Shown: positions 31,505-41,025 of the stretch, one piece after another
How the letters are laid out: each line of letters begins with the position of its first letter
Numbering within the stretch: position 1 is the first letter of the stretch
NCBI GenBank assembly: GCA_027578815.1
Contig: JANBTH010000011.1
Span: forward strand, 1-64,000
Length of the DNA stretch: 64,000 bases
Origin: Coemansia sp. RSA 1804
Taxonomy: Eukaryota; Kickxellomycota; Kickxellomycetes; Kickxellales; Kickxellaceae
Direction: 5' to 3'
Notes under the pieces: model-generated
Databases searched by the model: none
What the model was told of the DNA's origin: nothing
What the model saw: the letters and a program-made list of their open reading frames with translations, nothing else
Made by a program: the position numbers and the translations under genes

Positions 31505-33997
31505 ATGGCAACCATTCCCACTCTTATTGTTGGACCTGCGATAGTTGCAGCAGGACTGGCGTACCGGTATGGTCGTTTTGACGACGACAGAGACCAGCGT
31601 GACACATGGGGATTGACCACTCCCGGGTTCCGTGCAAGAAGAATGTCAGACATGACGGCGGGAGAAGCAGCTAGATATCCGGAGCCAGGTATGCGTACCG
31701 GCCGTTCTGCTTCAATCAGCGGCGGAGGAGGCGGGAGAGCGGCGGGAGCAAAGTTCGAGAGCGATTTCCAGCCTCAGGTTCCTTCCGAGCGCCAGCGCAC
31801 CGATTCGTTTGTTCCAACAAACATGCTTGCATCGTCATCGGCGGCCTCCGCCAGCGGCAACAGCAGCGGCAGCGGTAGCAGCAACGGTGGCGGATGGTCG
31901 TCCCAGCAGCAGCAGAACTTGCAGCAGGATATGCAGCAGCCGCAGCAGCCGAAGCAAAGCATATACGACAAGGTCTCGGACCGTCGCGTGGCGGAGACGC
32001 TGGCGGAGCGCGAGAACCCGTTTCCGCGCACCACGAATGAGCTGGAAAACAGATCGTGGGCGTTCCGTGCGCTGCACAAGGTGAGCGGCGACCTGGGGCC
32101 AATTGAGCACAAGGACAGTCCGGTCCAAAAGGAGCGCCTGGTGTTCCCCGAAGAAGCCGACGCCAATGCTGGCGTGTCGCGCGGAATGCAAAGCGAAGAT
32201 GGAAAGCAAGGAGTCAACGTGCTTGGATCCAACAGACTGTTTGGCAATGTTGCGCCCGACAACAACGACCAGCTGAAGCAGTCCGAGGGCTGGACGACGG
32301 CTGGCGGATTGGATGCGCCAGGCACCCGCAGTACAACCAAGATCGAGCCGTCCGAGAATGTTGTTGGCTCTACCGTCCATAGAGCGTCGCGTGCTGCCGA
32401 TGACGTCAACAGACTGGGCGTCGAGACTGTGGATGCAAACCAGGCAGGGCTTGACGTCACCGGCGAGGGAAACGCTAAATCCCACGGTTCCTCTTCCATG
32501 CCTTCGTCGGAGAATGGCAAGCCGGAGGCAAGATCTGGTGGTGGTGGCGGCGGCGGCGGCTGGTTCTGGGGCTCCTCCAACAAGGACAACAATGCCCGCG
32601 ATGCCGCCAAGAAAGCCGCATCCGAATCGCGCGGCTGGTTCTGGAACAAGAAGAGCGAGGCTGACAAGGCTGTTTCGGATACCACCGATTCGGCCAAAGA
32701 AGCCGCCGACAGCGCCCGTGGCTGGTTTGGCAACAAGAAGCAGGAGGCCGATAAGTCAGTTTCTGATACTTTTGACTCTGCCAAGGAGGCTGCCGAGAAC
32801 ACCCGCGGCTGGCTCAGCGACAAGAAGCAGAGTGCCGATAGGGCTGTCAGCGACACTGTTGATTCGGCCAAGAACTGGGCCCAGTCGGCCTCTGATTCGG
32901 CCAAGGAGACCGCCGACAACACGCGCGGCTGGTTCTGGAACAAGAAGCAGGACGCAGACAAGGCGGTCGGGGATACCGTTGACTCGGCCAAAGAAACTGC
33001 TAACAATACTCGCGGATGGCTCGGCGACAAGAAGCAGGAAGCCGATAACGCCGTGTCCGATACCATTGATTCGGCCAAAGAAAAGGCCGACAACACTCGC
33101 GGCTGGTTCTGGAACAAGAAACAAGAAGCAGACAACGCCGTGTCTGACACAGTCGACTCTGCAAAGGACAAGCTCCAATCAGCTTCCGATTCGGCTAAGG
33201 AAAAGGCCGACAACACGCGCGGCTGGTTCTGGAACAAGAAGCAGGATGCCGATAAGGCCGTTTCTGACACAGTCGGCTCTGCCAAGGACAGTCTAAACAA
33301 TGCTGCCGCAGAGTCGCGCGACTGGGCGAAATCCAAGAAAGACAACGCCGTCGATGCCGTGGAGCACGAGTGGGATTGGGCCACCGGCAAGGCCGACGAC
33401 ATGGGCCGTTCCACGCGGAATGCCGTTGACTCTGCTGCCGATGCGTCAAAGTCGTGGATGTGGTCGCAGAAGAGCAAGGCCGATAACGCTGTTGCCAATG
33501 CTGCCGACGCTGTTGGCGATAGTGCGGCGACTGCACGCGACCGTGCGGCGAACAAAGCTGCTGACTTTGCAGGCAGCGCCGGCGGCAATGGGCAAGGGAC
33601 GAAGCAGCAGCAGCAGCAGCAGCGTCGCGACTCCTTGATGTCACCGCTCAAGGATACCACCACCACCACAGGTACATCTGTTGGCAGCGATAACTCGGTG
33701 CTGGATGCGCTGGACTCCAAGTTCGACGATGCCAGAACAGCACTCCGCAACACCAGCGAGGATCTACGCACAATGGCCAGCGACGCAAGTGTTGTGGCAT
33801 CCGACAAGCTGAAGGATGCAGTCGAGACCGTTCGCTTCCATCCGACAAACGAGGGTATTGTGCGCGAGAGGATCGTGCGCGGTCGTGGCGAGAATGGCGA
33901 GGATGTTGCGATGCGTTTTGTTGAGATCGATTCTGGTATTCCGCAGCTGAGCAATAGCGTTCGCGAAATGTCTGCCACTACTACCAGGGGCAGATAA
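31505..33997 (+). CDS. LEA-like tandem-repeat protein
   Basis: Encodes 830 residues from the ATG at 31505; two codons upstream the longer frame begins with TTG. The N-terminus MATIPTLIVGPAIVAAGLAYRYG is a single hydrophobic segment followed by basic residues, possibly a membrane anchor or mitochondrial signal. Residues about 30-360 are Ser/Gly/Gln-rich and disordered. Residues 368-592 are a tandem array of seven 29-residue repeats with two 11-residue inserts (consensus AKEKADNTRGWFWNKKQEAD and on to AVSDTVDS). A weaker repeat region follows to about 700. The amphipathic Ala/Lys/Asp-rich repeats resemble group-3 LEA proteins, which protect membranes and proteins during drying; that role is inferred. 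The W-F-W motif in each unit is unusual for LEA proteins. Confidence 0.72.
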   Translation: MATIPTLIVGPAIVAAGLAYRYGRFDDDRDQRDTWGLTTPGFRARRMSDMTAGEAARYPEPGMRTGRSASISGGGGGRAAGAKFESDFQPQVPSERQRTDSFVPTNMLASSSAASASGNSSGSGSSNGGGWSSQQQQNLQQDMQQPQQPKQSIYDKVSDRRVAETLAERENPFPRTTNELENRSWAFRALHKVSGDLGPIEHKDSPVQKERLVFPEEADANAGVSRGMQSEDGKQGVNVLGSNRLFGNVAPDNNDQLKQSEGWTTAGGLDAPGTRSTTKIEPSENVVGSTVHRASRAADDVNRLGVETVDANQAGLDVTGEGNAKSHGSSSMPSSENGKPEARSGGGGGGGGWFWGSSNKDNNARDAAKKAASESRGWFWNKKSEADKAVSDTTDSAKEAADSARGWFGNKKQEADKSVSDTFDSAKEAAENTRGWLSDKKQSADRAVSDTVDSAKNWAQSASDSAKETADNTRGWFWNKKQDADKAVGDTVDSAKETANNTRGWLGDKKQEADNAVSDTIDSAKEKADNTRGWFWNKKQEADNAVSDTVDSAKDKLQSASDSAKEKADNTRGWFWNKKQDADKAVSDTVGSAKDSLNNAAAESRDWAKSKKDNAVDAVEHEWDWATGKADDMGRSTRNAVDSAADASKSWMWSQKSKADNAVANAADAVGDSAATARDRAANKAADFAGSAGGNGQGTKQQQQQQRRDSLMSPLKDTTTTTGTSVGSDNSVLDALDSKFDDARTALRNTSEDLRTMASDASVVASDKLKDAVETVRFHPTNEGIVRERIVRGRGENGEDVAMRFVEIDSGIPQLSNSVREMSATTTRGR

Positions 33998-35472
33998 TGA
34001 TGGCGTTCCTGTTGGCCGTCGCTAATACAGCAAGACAAGACACAGTCAGAGAAAATAAAAGACCCATCATACCCGGGGAGTTTGATGGTTTTCCATTCCT
34101 TGGATCACAATCTTTCTACTCGTTTCGTTCATATCTTCTAAGCGTTTTTAAAAAAGAAATGCATTGTCTTTACAAAAGTAGGATCAATAAAAAAGTGATG
34201 ACGCTAACGAAGCAAAAAAAGAATGGGCGGAGGAAAGAAAGAGGAGAAAAAACTGGTTGTTTTCTTTCCTCAAAAGCCACATCAGCATACATCACGATTT
34301 CTTGGGCAAACTGAATGAATGCATGGTGCTCTTTTTCATCTGTATCGTTTGGCCTTATCTGTTTCCTCACTCCAGCGGCAAAACAATGGATGGACCATGC
34401 ATTTAATTGAGGAACCATGGATGATGCTAATGATTCTGCTGACGCCGACTGTGGGATGATGATGCATGGCGTGTCCCGGTTTCCGTCCAATTTGGTTTAC
34501 CTTTGTTTTGTTCAGTTCCGCTTAATGATCCAAAATGGAAGAAGGGTGCGGATTATGAAGGAGTAAATAGTTGTCTTTGTTTTTGGCACATGTCAAACCC
34601 AAGCAAAAAGGAAGGTGCGTGGCGATGATCCACCGTCTCTTACTGGCACCTTGGATCAGGCGGTTTTACAGCTCGCTCTGCAGCACGCATAAAAAGGAAA
34701 AGGATGCGGCTGGTCGATCCTGTCTTTATGTGCGGCATACAGTTAATGCTGTTGGCAGCAATTCAAAAGATGGACGGAATGGCCTTTTCCCCCTTTTATT
34801 CCATCTAGCGTTGCAATTCCTTTTTTCTTTTCTTTTCACAATAATCGACATTCCTGCTTGTTTTCTTGTGCTCTTTAAAAGGGAAGAAAATATAAAAGGA
34901 GCGGTCAAAAAATCGTCATAATTTCCTGTTTGTTTTCTATCTTTTTATAATCCGTCCCCGCTTGTTGATGTTTTGTTGCAAGCATATTGATGAGAAAGCT
35001 GACCATTTATGTATCTCATTTCCACTTGTAAAGAAGAAGAAAAAACGATGGGATTTTTCTATTATTAGCCCGGGATTATTAGCATATCATCCATACACTC
35101 ACTAGGGACCGTTTTTTGGTGTTTCCTTTCTACAACGTTATTCCCGAAACCTTTTTTCTTTCTTTTTCTCTTCTTTCCACACCCTATTACTCTCTTCTTT
35201 TTCGCAACATTTCTTTACCCTTATCTGACCATTTCTCTCTCTTCCTTTCCTCTATTTCCATACCTAAATCCCTTTTCGTTGGTGTTTGTCTACGCGCACC
35301 TTATTATATTTTATTTCATATCAACTTTAGTCTGTATTTGCATACGATACCTACTCCTTTCTCCGCCCTTTGTTGTACCAAGACCATCATAATATCATTA
35401 TCATTATTCTAATCAACCCAACCAAATTGGCCTCAGACAAACCAAAAGGAAGGTGAACAATCGGAGGGAAAC
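33998..35472. other. Intergenic, no gene seen
   Basis: About 1.5 kb between two rightward genes. Pyrimidine-rich sequence from 35150 to 35440 leads into the serine protease gene and is probably its promoter and 5' UTR. Short frames here have no family signature. Confidence 0.5.
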
Positions 35473-37435
35473 ATGGTCAGACGGTTCGGCGGCGTAGCAG
35501 GGATAGTTCTGAGCGTGCTAGCAGTTGCTAGCAGCAGCAGCAACGTGATGATGAAGGGAGTTGCATCGGAAAGCAGCGATGAGCGGGTTATCGGGGGCAC
35601 AGTAGCGCCGGAAGGGATGTTTCCATTCATTGTGCACTTGTTCAAGAACGACCAGCCGTACTGCGGCGGAACGCTGATAGACAGCGAATGGGTTCTGACA
35701 GCCGCCCACTGCGTGGCTGGAAGCGGCAGTGGCTCTGGAGCGGGGTCGTTTGTTACGACTGATCCGGGCGACTTCAAGATTGGTTACGGAACCAACGGTG
35801 GTGGAATTGAGAGCTACACGACTGTGGAGTCGATTGTTGTTAACGCTGGGTTTGATCCTGTCTGGTACACGGTAAGTAAACCATGCAAGTGCAGGGGTGA
35901 ATTCAGGAGTTGAGGGGTTTTGTTTATGCTGTATGTGCGTGGTTGTGTCCTTTTCCCGTCTTCTTCTTCTTCTTTGGATTGCATCTCGGAATTGTACAGT
36001 GAGTGGGAGGGGAGCTTGACTAGACTCAAATCGGAAGGAGTGAGATCATAGGAAAAAGCAGGATACGGCACAGCACATGTAGCGAGTGCTCTCCCGAGCC
36101 CAAAAAGAAAGAAAGAAAAAAGACCATGCGTGCATTTGCTTAGCGGTTTCTCCACTGCATATCATACACATAAAATGGGGTGGGGGGGCCAGCCGCATGC
36201 TTGGTCAGTGGTCCCAAAGCTGGAGAAAGGGGATCGCCCAGTTCCTCCGTGGTCCTTTTTATTGTCTTCTTTTTCTATCCCCCGCCTTTATAATTAGCAG
36301 CTTGTGCATGGCGGATTGCATGAATGGGAAAAAAGAACAATCAAATCGCTACTAATGTTTTTGTGTGTGATCACGATTACGAAGATTGTGACTATGACTA
36401 TCATTTACTAACATTATTGTATTTTAACCTGGTTTTGGCGGAGGATTGATGTAGTCGGACATTGCGCTGCTGAAGATCAAGGCGACAAGCGACCTGGTAT
36501 CAAAGACCAAAACAATTGCAATTTCCAACGCAGATGTGACAGCCGGACAGACGACTATCACGGCCGGATGGGGCCAGACAACCAACGACAACACGGCGCA
36601 GGCAAGCCAGTTGATGTACGCTGGGCTGGTAACGGCAGACGACGGCACGTGCTCCAAGGGCGCATCGGACTGGAACGGACAGAACGGACGCTACGTGTGC
36701 ACGAGCTACTCGACGGCGCCGGGAATCGGAACATGCTACGGCGACTCCGGCGGTCCTCTTCTTCTCAGCACCGGCGGCGGATACACGTTGCTTGGCCTCG
36801 TCAGCTTTGACGTCAACAACAAGGACGCATCCAACACGCGGTGTGCGCAGGACGGCAATGTCAGCTACTTTACGCGCGTGTCGTCGTATCTTTCGTTTGT
36901 TTCGGGAAGCACCGGGATTTCCGACTCTGTGCTTGTTGGCGCTGCGTCGCCGTGGTCGCACAGCAACGACTCTGTTGACTCCAGCTCAAGCGCCGACAGC
37001 TCGTCTGAGACCTCCTCGTCCAGCAACGGCTCGTCTTCGTCCAATGGCAGCGACTCGGACTCCAAGGACACGGACAGCTCCAAGGGCAGCAACGACTCCA
37101 AGAGCAGCGACTCAAAGAATAGCGCGGACAATAAGAATGACGACAGCGATAGTATTGGCAGCAATGACGGCAACAGCAATGCGTCGGACGAGGAAGACGC
37201 AAGCAACGGCGGCGGAAGCGGCAACACCGAGTACAACTCCCACGGCGTGACTGCTACCAAGTCGCATGCCTCCGGCGAAGTGGCCACCGACAGCAACGGC
37301 AGCGTGGTCTCTGCGCTGGGCGACGACGAGAAGGATACTGGCGACTTTTCTGGCGCCCCACGCACAGGAAGAAGCCTAACGGTCGTTGGTGCTGCTGTTG
37401 GCGTTGCGATCTCCGTCGTGGCTGCACTTGTTTAG
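35473..37435 (+). CDS. Secreted trypsin-fold serine protease, GPI-type tail, one intron
   Basis: Join 35473-35871 with 36455-37435; 459 residues. The donor ACG|GTAAGT and acceptor GTAG|TCG keep phase 0, and TACTAAC at 36406-36412 is a good branch site. A signal peptide covers about 1-25, then a propeptide and the mature start VIGGT. The catalytic triad is His79 (TAAHC), Asp135 (SDIALLK, the second codon of exon 2) and Ser231 (GDSGGP). The residue equivalent to chymotrypsin 189 is Gly225, not Asp, so trypsin-like Arg/Lys preference is unlikely. Residues about 310-430 are a Ser/Asp/Asn-rich stalk. The C-terminus (TVVGAAVGVAISVVAALV) is a hydrophobic tail after small residues, typical of GPI anchoring. 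It probably acts at the cell wall or outside. The fold and triad are certain, specificity is inferred. Confidence 0.86.
35872..36454 (+). other. Intron of serine protease gene
   Basis: 583 bp, long for this intron-poor region. Starts GTAAGT, ends TGTAG, with a TACTAAC branch site 42 nt before the 3' splice site. No conserved coding sequence inside. Confidence 0.75.
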
Positions 37436-37610
37436 TGCGACAGAGCAAGCAGATTGACTTGCCTGATTCTCCTACCTTTTCATACCCCGTGCGCTTTCTT
37501 TCTTGCTTAATATACAACTGGCACGAAGCTGAAGGACCTTGCTGAACATTGGTTCATTTTATTTACAGATTCCCACACTGCTGTGTGCTGGCTTCTTGTT
37601 CTGGTTGCAT

Positions 37611-39287
37611 TCAGCCAAATATAGCCTCAAACAGCGACATGTCTGGTCTCTCGGCCACCACAGCCGCCTTCTGTTCGCTTACAACAGCAGCAGCAACCAC
37701 ATCCATTGGCGGCCCAGCAGCACTGCCGATGTCGTCTGGGTGTTGATTCCACTCGATGAAGTCGGCAGCGCGTTTTCGAGCAGATCTGGACTGTTGCGCC
37801 GCATGCGGAGCCGGAGCTGCCTTTGCAGCCGTAGACGGAGGTTGAACACCCATGCGCTTGCAGAGGAGCAGCGATGGCGCCCAGTCGGCCACCGTGCGCT
37901 CTGGTTTGGTCCTCCTAGCGGAAGAGCCAGATGATGCAGGCGGTCCGTTGCTGGCCGCGGCACCCGATGGTCTTGCTTCTCCTTCTCCACTGTCCGGCTG
38001 GGACGCCTTGACAAACCGCGAGAGCATCGTGGTGCTTGGATGTGCCGTCAGCGCAGTTTTGCCACTCGCTTCCCGAGCACCACAGCCATTGGTGTTTTGT
38101 CTGCCAGCCAGAGCAGAATAGGAGGAGGAGGGGGAGGAGGAGTCCTGCGAACAATTGGTGTCTGGCTCAGCGTGCCCGCTGCTACTACCACCGCCACGCT
38201 CAAAACCATCATCGACGATCCTCAGCTTAGCACGGTCGGCAGCAGTGACCAGCAGCGCTCCTTCGCTTTTGTCTTTGCTCTGCGGATCCGTATGCCGGTG
38301 CAACTGCGACTGCGACCCGGCTGCGGGCACAGCGTCCCACCGCGACTGTAATGGTCTGTGCTGGCCTGTAAACCCGGCCGGCACACTGGGACCCCCGTGC
38401 GTATTGGCCCTGCCTGCTGCTGCTTCTGAGTCCAGCAGCCCTGACAGCACAAACATCCCAAACACCCGGTGCTTGGCGACTGGTCCTGGCTCTGGGCGGA
38501 TCCTGCTGCTGCTTGCCAGTGCCTCCAGCGCAGACGGGGTGCGGGAATCGTTTGGAGTTGGAAGGAGCATACCGCCGCTGCTGGCGCTGCTCCTGCTCCT
38601 GCTGGTGTGCTGGGTCCTGGTAGCACCATCGTCGTCGTCGATGTCCGGCTCATCGTCATCGTCGTCAAACGCTGCGCTGAAACTGAGCACATTCCGCTTC
38701 TTCTTGTTCTTGCTCTTGCTCTTGCTCCTGCTCTTATCTGCTGCTGCCGTCCGCGCAGGCGCTGCCTTGCTGGGCTTCGACAATCCGCCGCGTCTAAACA
38801 GCGTGGCAAGCGTACGCGGCAGCACGTCGGCTCCAGCTCCGCTCTCCGAAAACGACGCCGTGTCAACGCCGTAGTCGGCACCATGCCAGCCAGCCGCACG
38901 CGATGCCCGCCGATCAAGGCCGCCCAGCGGCCGCCCCACCTCCTCCTCGCCCGCTTCCTCGCTTACCATCGCGCGGCCACCGCTGTTGCTGTCGAGGTCG
39001 GCGAGGTCCTGCGCATCCATAAAGTCCTCGGGCCGCAGGGCCAGCCGCTCGGCCCGCCTGCCTCGCGAGGACACAAACGGCACCGATGGCCTCCACTCGG
39101 CAGCTTCTGCCGCCTCTTTGCTCTGCGCTCCGCTTGAGCGGCGCTTTTTGGCCTGGCGGGAATGGCCCTGGCGTTGCGCCATTTCCGTCCCCACGTGGAT
39201 GAAATCCGAGCGGCTGATGGGATCGTCAGCGTCGTCGTAATCCCTACTGCGGTTTCGGCTGCTCATTTCTGCGGAAGCCCTAGGCAT
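37611..39287 (-). CDS. GPATCH1-like splicing factor lacking a visible G-patch
   Basis: Encodes 558 residues from the ATG at 39287; an ATG at 39266 would give 551, and the frame upstream is a low-complexity leader. The segment WRPSVPFVSSR, then LRPEDFMDAQDLADLD (about 66-98), is the signature of GPATCH1/TOUGH proteins. A second conserved block, DWAPSLLLCKRMGV, and a terminal LFEAIF also match that family. GPATCH1 is a spliceosome-associated activator of the DEAH helicase DHX35 through a G-patch. I find no G-patch (no GxGLG-type helix and Gly pattern), only Ser/Ala-rich disorder and basic runs in the middle. The domain may be lost, or an upstream exon could carry part of the protein. Nuclear role inferred. 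Confidence 0.62.
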   Translation of the reverse strand: MPRASAEMSSRNRSRDYDDADDPISRSDFIHVGTEMAQRQGHSRQAKKRRSSGAQSKEAAEAAEWRPSVPFVSSRGRRAERLALRPEDFMDAQDLADLDSNSGGRAMVSEEAGEEEVGRPLGGLDRRASRAAGWHGADYGVDTASFSESGAGADVLPRTLATLFRRGGLSKPSKAAPARTAAADKSRSKSKSKNKKKRNVLSFSAAFDDDDDEPDIDDDDGATRTQHTSRSRSSASSGGMLLPTPNDSRTPSALEALASSSRIRPEPGPVAKHRVFGMFVLSGLLDSEAAAGRANTHGGPSVPAGFTGQHRPLQSRWDAVPAAGSQSQLHRHTDPQSKDKSEGALLVTAADRAKLRIVDDGFERGGGSSSGHAEPDTNCSQDSSSPSSSYSALAGRQNTNGCGAREASGKTALTAHPSTTMLSRFVKASQPDSGEGEARPSGAAASNGPPASSGSSARRTKPERTVADWAPSLLLCKRMGVQPPSTAAKAAPAPHAAQQSRSARKRAADFIEWNQHPDDIGSAAGPPMDVVAAAVVSEQKAAVVAERPDMSLFEAIFG

Positions 39288-39873
39288 AGAGAAAAAGAAG
39301 AAGATATAGCAGTTGCAAGAAAGGGGGGAAGGAGAATAATTTGTTGCATTGTCGTAATTCGCAGCAAAAAAGCGAATAAAAAACAAGATGCAAGAAATAG
39401 AAAAGTTAGAAACCCTGCTTACTAAACGAGGTGTTTTGCATTGTTCATGATTATGTTCACAAAAGCTTCCCACGGCATTTCACCGATCTCAGTTACCAGA
39501 AAAAATCAACAAGTCCACATTCCGCGCTTGCAACCCACACATGGTAGTAATAACACACACATGAAAAGCAGTTAGTAACATACGTCTATTACGTTATATT
39601 TGTTGCTTCGCACGCTACATGTGCTCATAGCACTGTCTTTTTCTTTCTAGCAGTGCAGGAACGAAGGAGACGGAGAGGATCAGAACCGACAGCCGGCATC
39701 TTCCATGGTTTCTTCTGCCTATTGACTATCGCATCTTTGGTTTCTAGTCTACACTCGTATCTATTTCTGCATTCCTCAAAGCCTAATAGCCACCTATTAC
39801 ATTGGCAATAGTAAAGAAAGAGCGACGCCTAAGCCTGCCATTTCCTTTCCACATATACCACGCCTATCAACCA
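39288..39873. other. Divergent promoter region
   Basis: 586 bp between the GPATCH1-like gene (leftward) and a small secreted-protein gene (rightward). The minus-strand side next to 39287 is pyrimidine-rich on the coding strand and ends CTATGCCTAG. No other feature seen. Confidence 0.5.
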
Positions 39874-40464
39874 ATGTATCCAAGAGCACCATTGTCGCTG
39901 GTACTGGTGGTGGTGGCAAGCATGCTAGTGGCAGTCCCACTAGAAGCAGCAGCAGCAGCCGCCACACGCGCTGGCGACCACCGAGCACCCACACGCAGGC
40001 GCCAGCTGATTGGCGGCGGCGGCAGCAGGGGAATCGCAGCAGTCGAGGGAATGGGCGACCGCGAGTCCAGCCCGTTTGCAGCGTTCTGGAACCAGGGCCT
40101 GGTGCCCGGCCAGGGCTTCCCGCAGGTCGGAATGAGCGCCTACGGATACGCGCTGCCCGGCCTCGGTCTCAACGGCTTCCTCAGCCCCGATGCGCTTATT
40201 CTGGCGCGCGCCGGCCAGGGCGACGTCACCAATAAGGATCTCGATAGAATCGACGACTCTGTCTACGGCGGCTTCGATCGCCCCAGGGACTCGGATGGTG
40301 CGCATGCCCAGCCCGATCCTGCCTACCCCGGCTGCTTTGCCAGCGAGAGATGCAGCAGCAGTACTCCCATTGCTGCTGCTGCTGCTGCTGCTGCAGGGGT
40401 GCTGTCGGTTTCGCAGCTCTCGCTACTCTCCGCCATTGCCGTGGCCGTTGCTTTGGGCTTTTGA
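39874..40464 (+). CDS. Small secreted protein, probably GPI-anchored
   Basis: Encodes 196 residues from the ATG at 39874, where a signal peptide begins (MYPRAPLSLVLVVVASMLVA); the longer frame starts at TTG. The middle contains FWNQGLVPGQGFPQVGMSAY and YALPGLGLNGFLSP, rich in Gly, Pro and aromatic residues, with just two cysteines (PGCFASERC). The C-terminus is polyalanine followed by SLLSAIAVAVALGF, a likely GPI-attachment tail. I do not recognise the family. It is probably a cell-wall or surface protein, an inference from the two end signals. Confidence 0.6.
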   Translation: MYPRAPLSLVLVVVASMLVAVPLEAAAAAATRAGDHRAPTRRRQLIGGGGSRGIAAVEGMGDRESSPFAAFWNQGLVPGQGFPQVGMSAYGYALPGLGLNGFLSPDALILARAGQGDVTNKDLDRIDDSVYGGFDRPRDSDGAHAQPDPAYPGCFASERCSSSTPIAAAAAAAAGVLSVSQLSLLSAIAVAVALGF

Positions 40465-40653
40465 AAAAGACAAAGTGCCCGACCACACTATTTCACTACA
40501 TAATACCACTATTAATCTTAATCCAACGGCTCTACTCTCTCTTCTCAATACAAGAATTATAGCAAAAGAAAAGGGTTGTTTATTTGCATACGCTCCATGA
40601 AACGACATTTCCTCACATTTTTGGACACCTATTCAGCCAGACTACTAATACTA

Positions 40654-41025
40654 CTACTCTTCAGACTTTGCAGACTCGACCTTCTGCGTCACAGCCGCAG
40701 GAACAGCCTCCTCCTTGTTCTTATCGCCTTCAAGCGCAACACGCGCCAGCTGGTAGGCAGCAGTGCAGCCGACGAAGAAGTTGACGGTTGCCAGGCTGTA
40801 GTTCTTTGGCGTGATGATCGTCGACCAGCGGGTCCAGATGATGCCGGTGGCCGCGAGCGAGAGCTGCTGGCGGACCGAGATCTGGTCCACCGGTCTGGCA
40901 AGGTCTCCGAGTCCCGCGATAACGAGCCCCCATTTCATCGCTGGCGCCCAGAAATGGATCGTCTTGGGTCCCACCGGCGAATTCCACAGTTTGCTGAATG
41001 CCGAGGCTCCTGCCGCAGAGGCCAT
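40654..41025 (-). CDS. MPC2: Mitochondrial pyruvate carrier subunit 2
   Basis: Encodes 123 residues, close to the usual MPC2 length of about 125. The core HFWAPAMKWGLVIAGLGDLARP, then QQLSLAATGIIWTRWS and ITPKNYSLATVNFFVG, is characteristic of MPC2/Mpc3. It contains the three membrane helices that, with MPC1, import pyruvate across the inner mitochondrial membrane. The C-terminal tail is charged and Lys/Glu-rich. It converges with the secreted-protein gene, 189 bp apart. MPC1 is not in the window. Confidence is high. Confidence 0.93.
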   Translation of the reverse strand: MASAAGASAFSKLWNSPVGPKTIHFWAPAMKWGLVIAGLGDLARPVDQISVRQQLSLAATGIIWTRWSTIITPKNYSLATVNFFVGCTAAYQLARVALEGDKNKEEAVPAAVTQKVESAKSEE

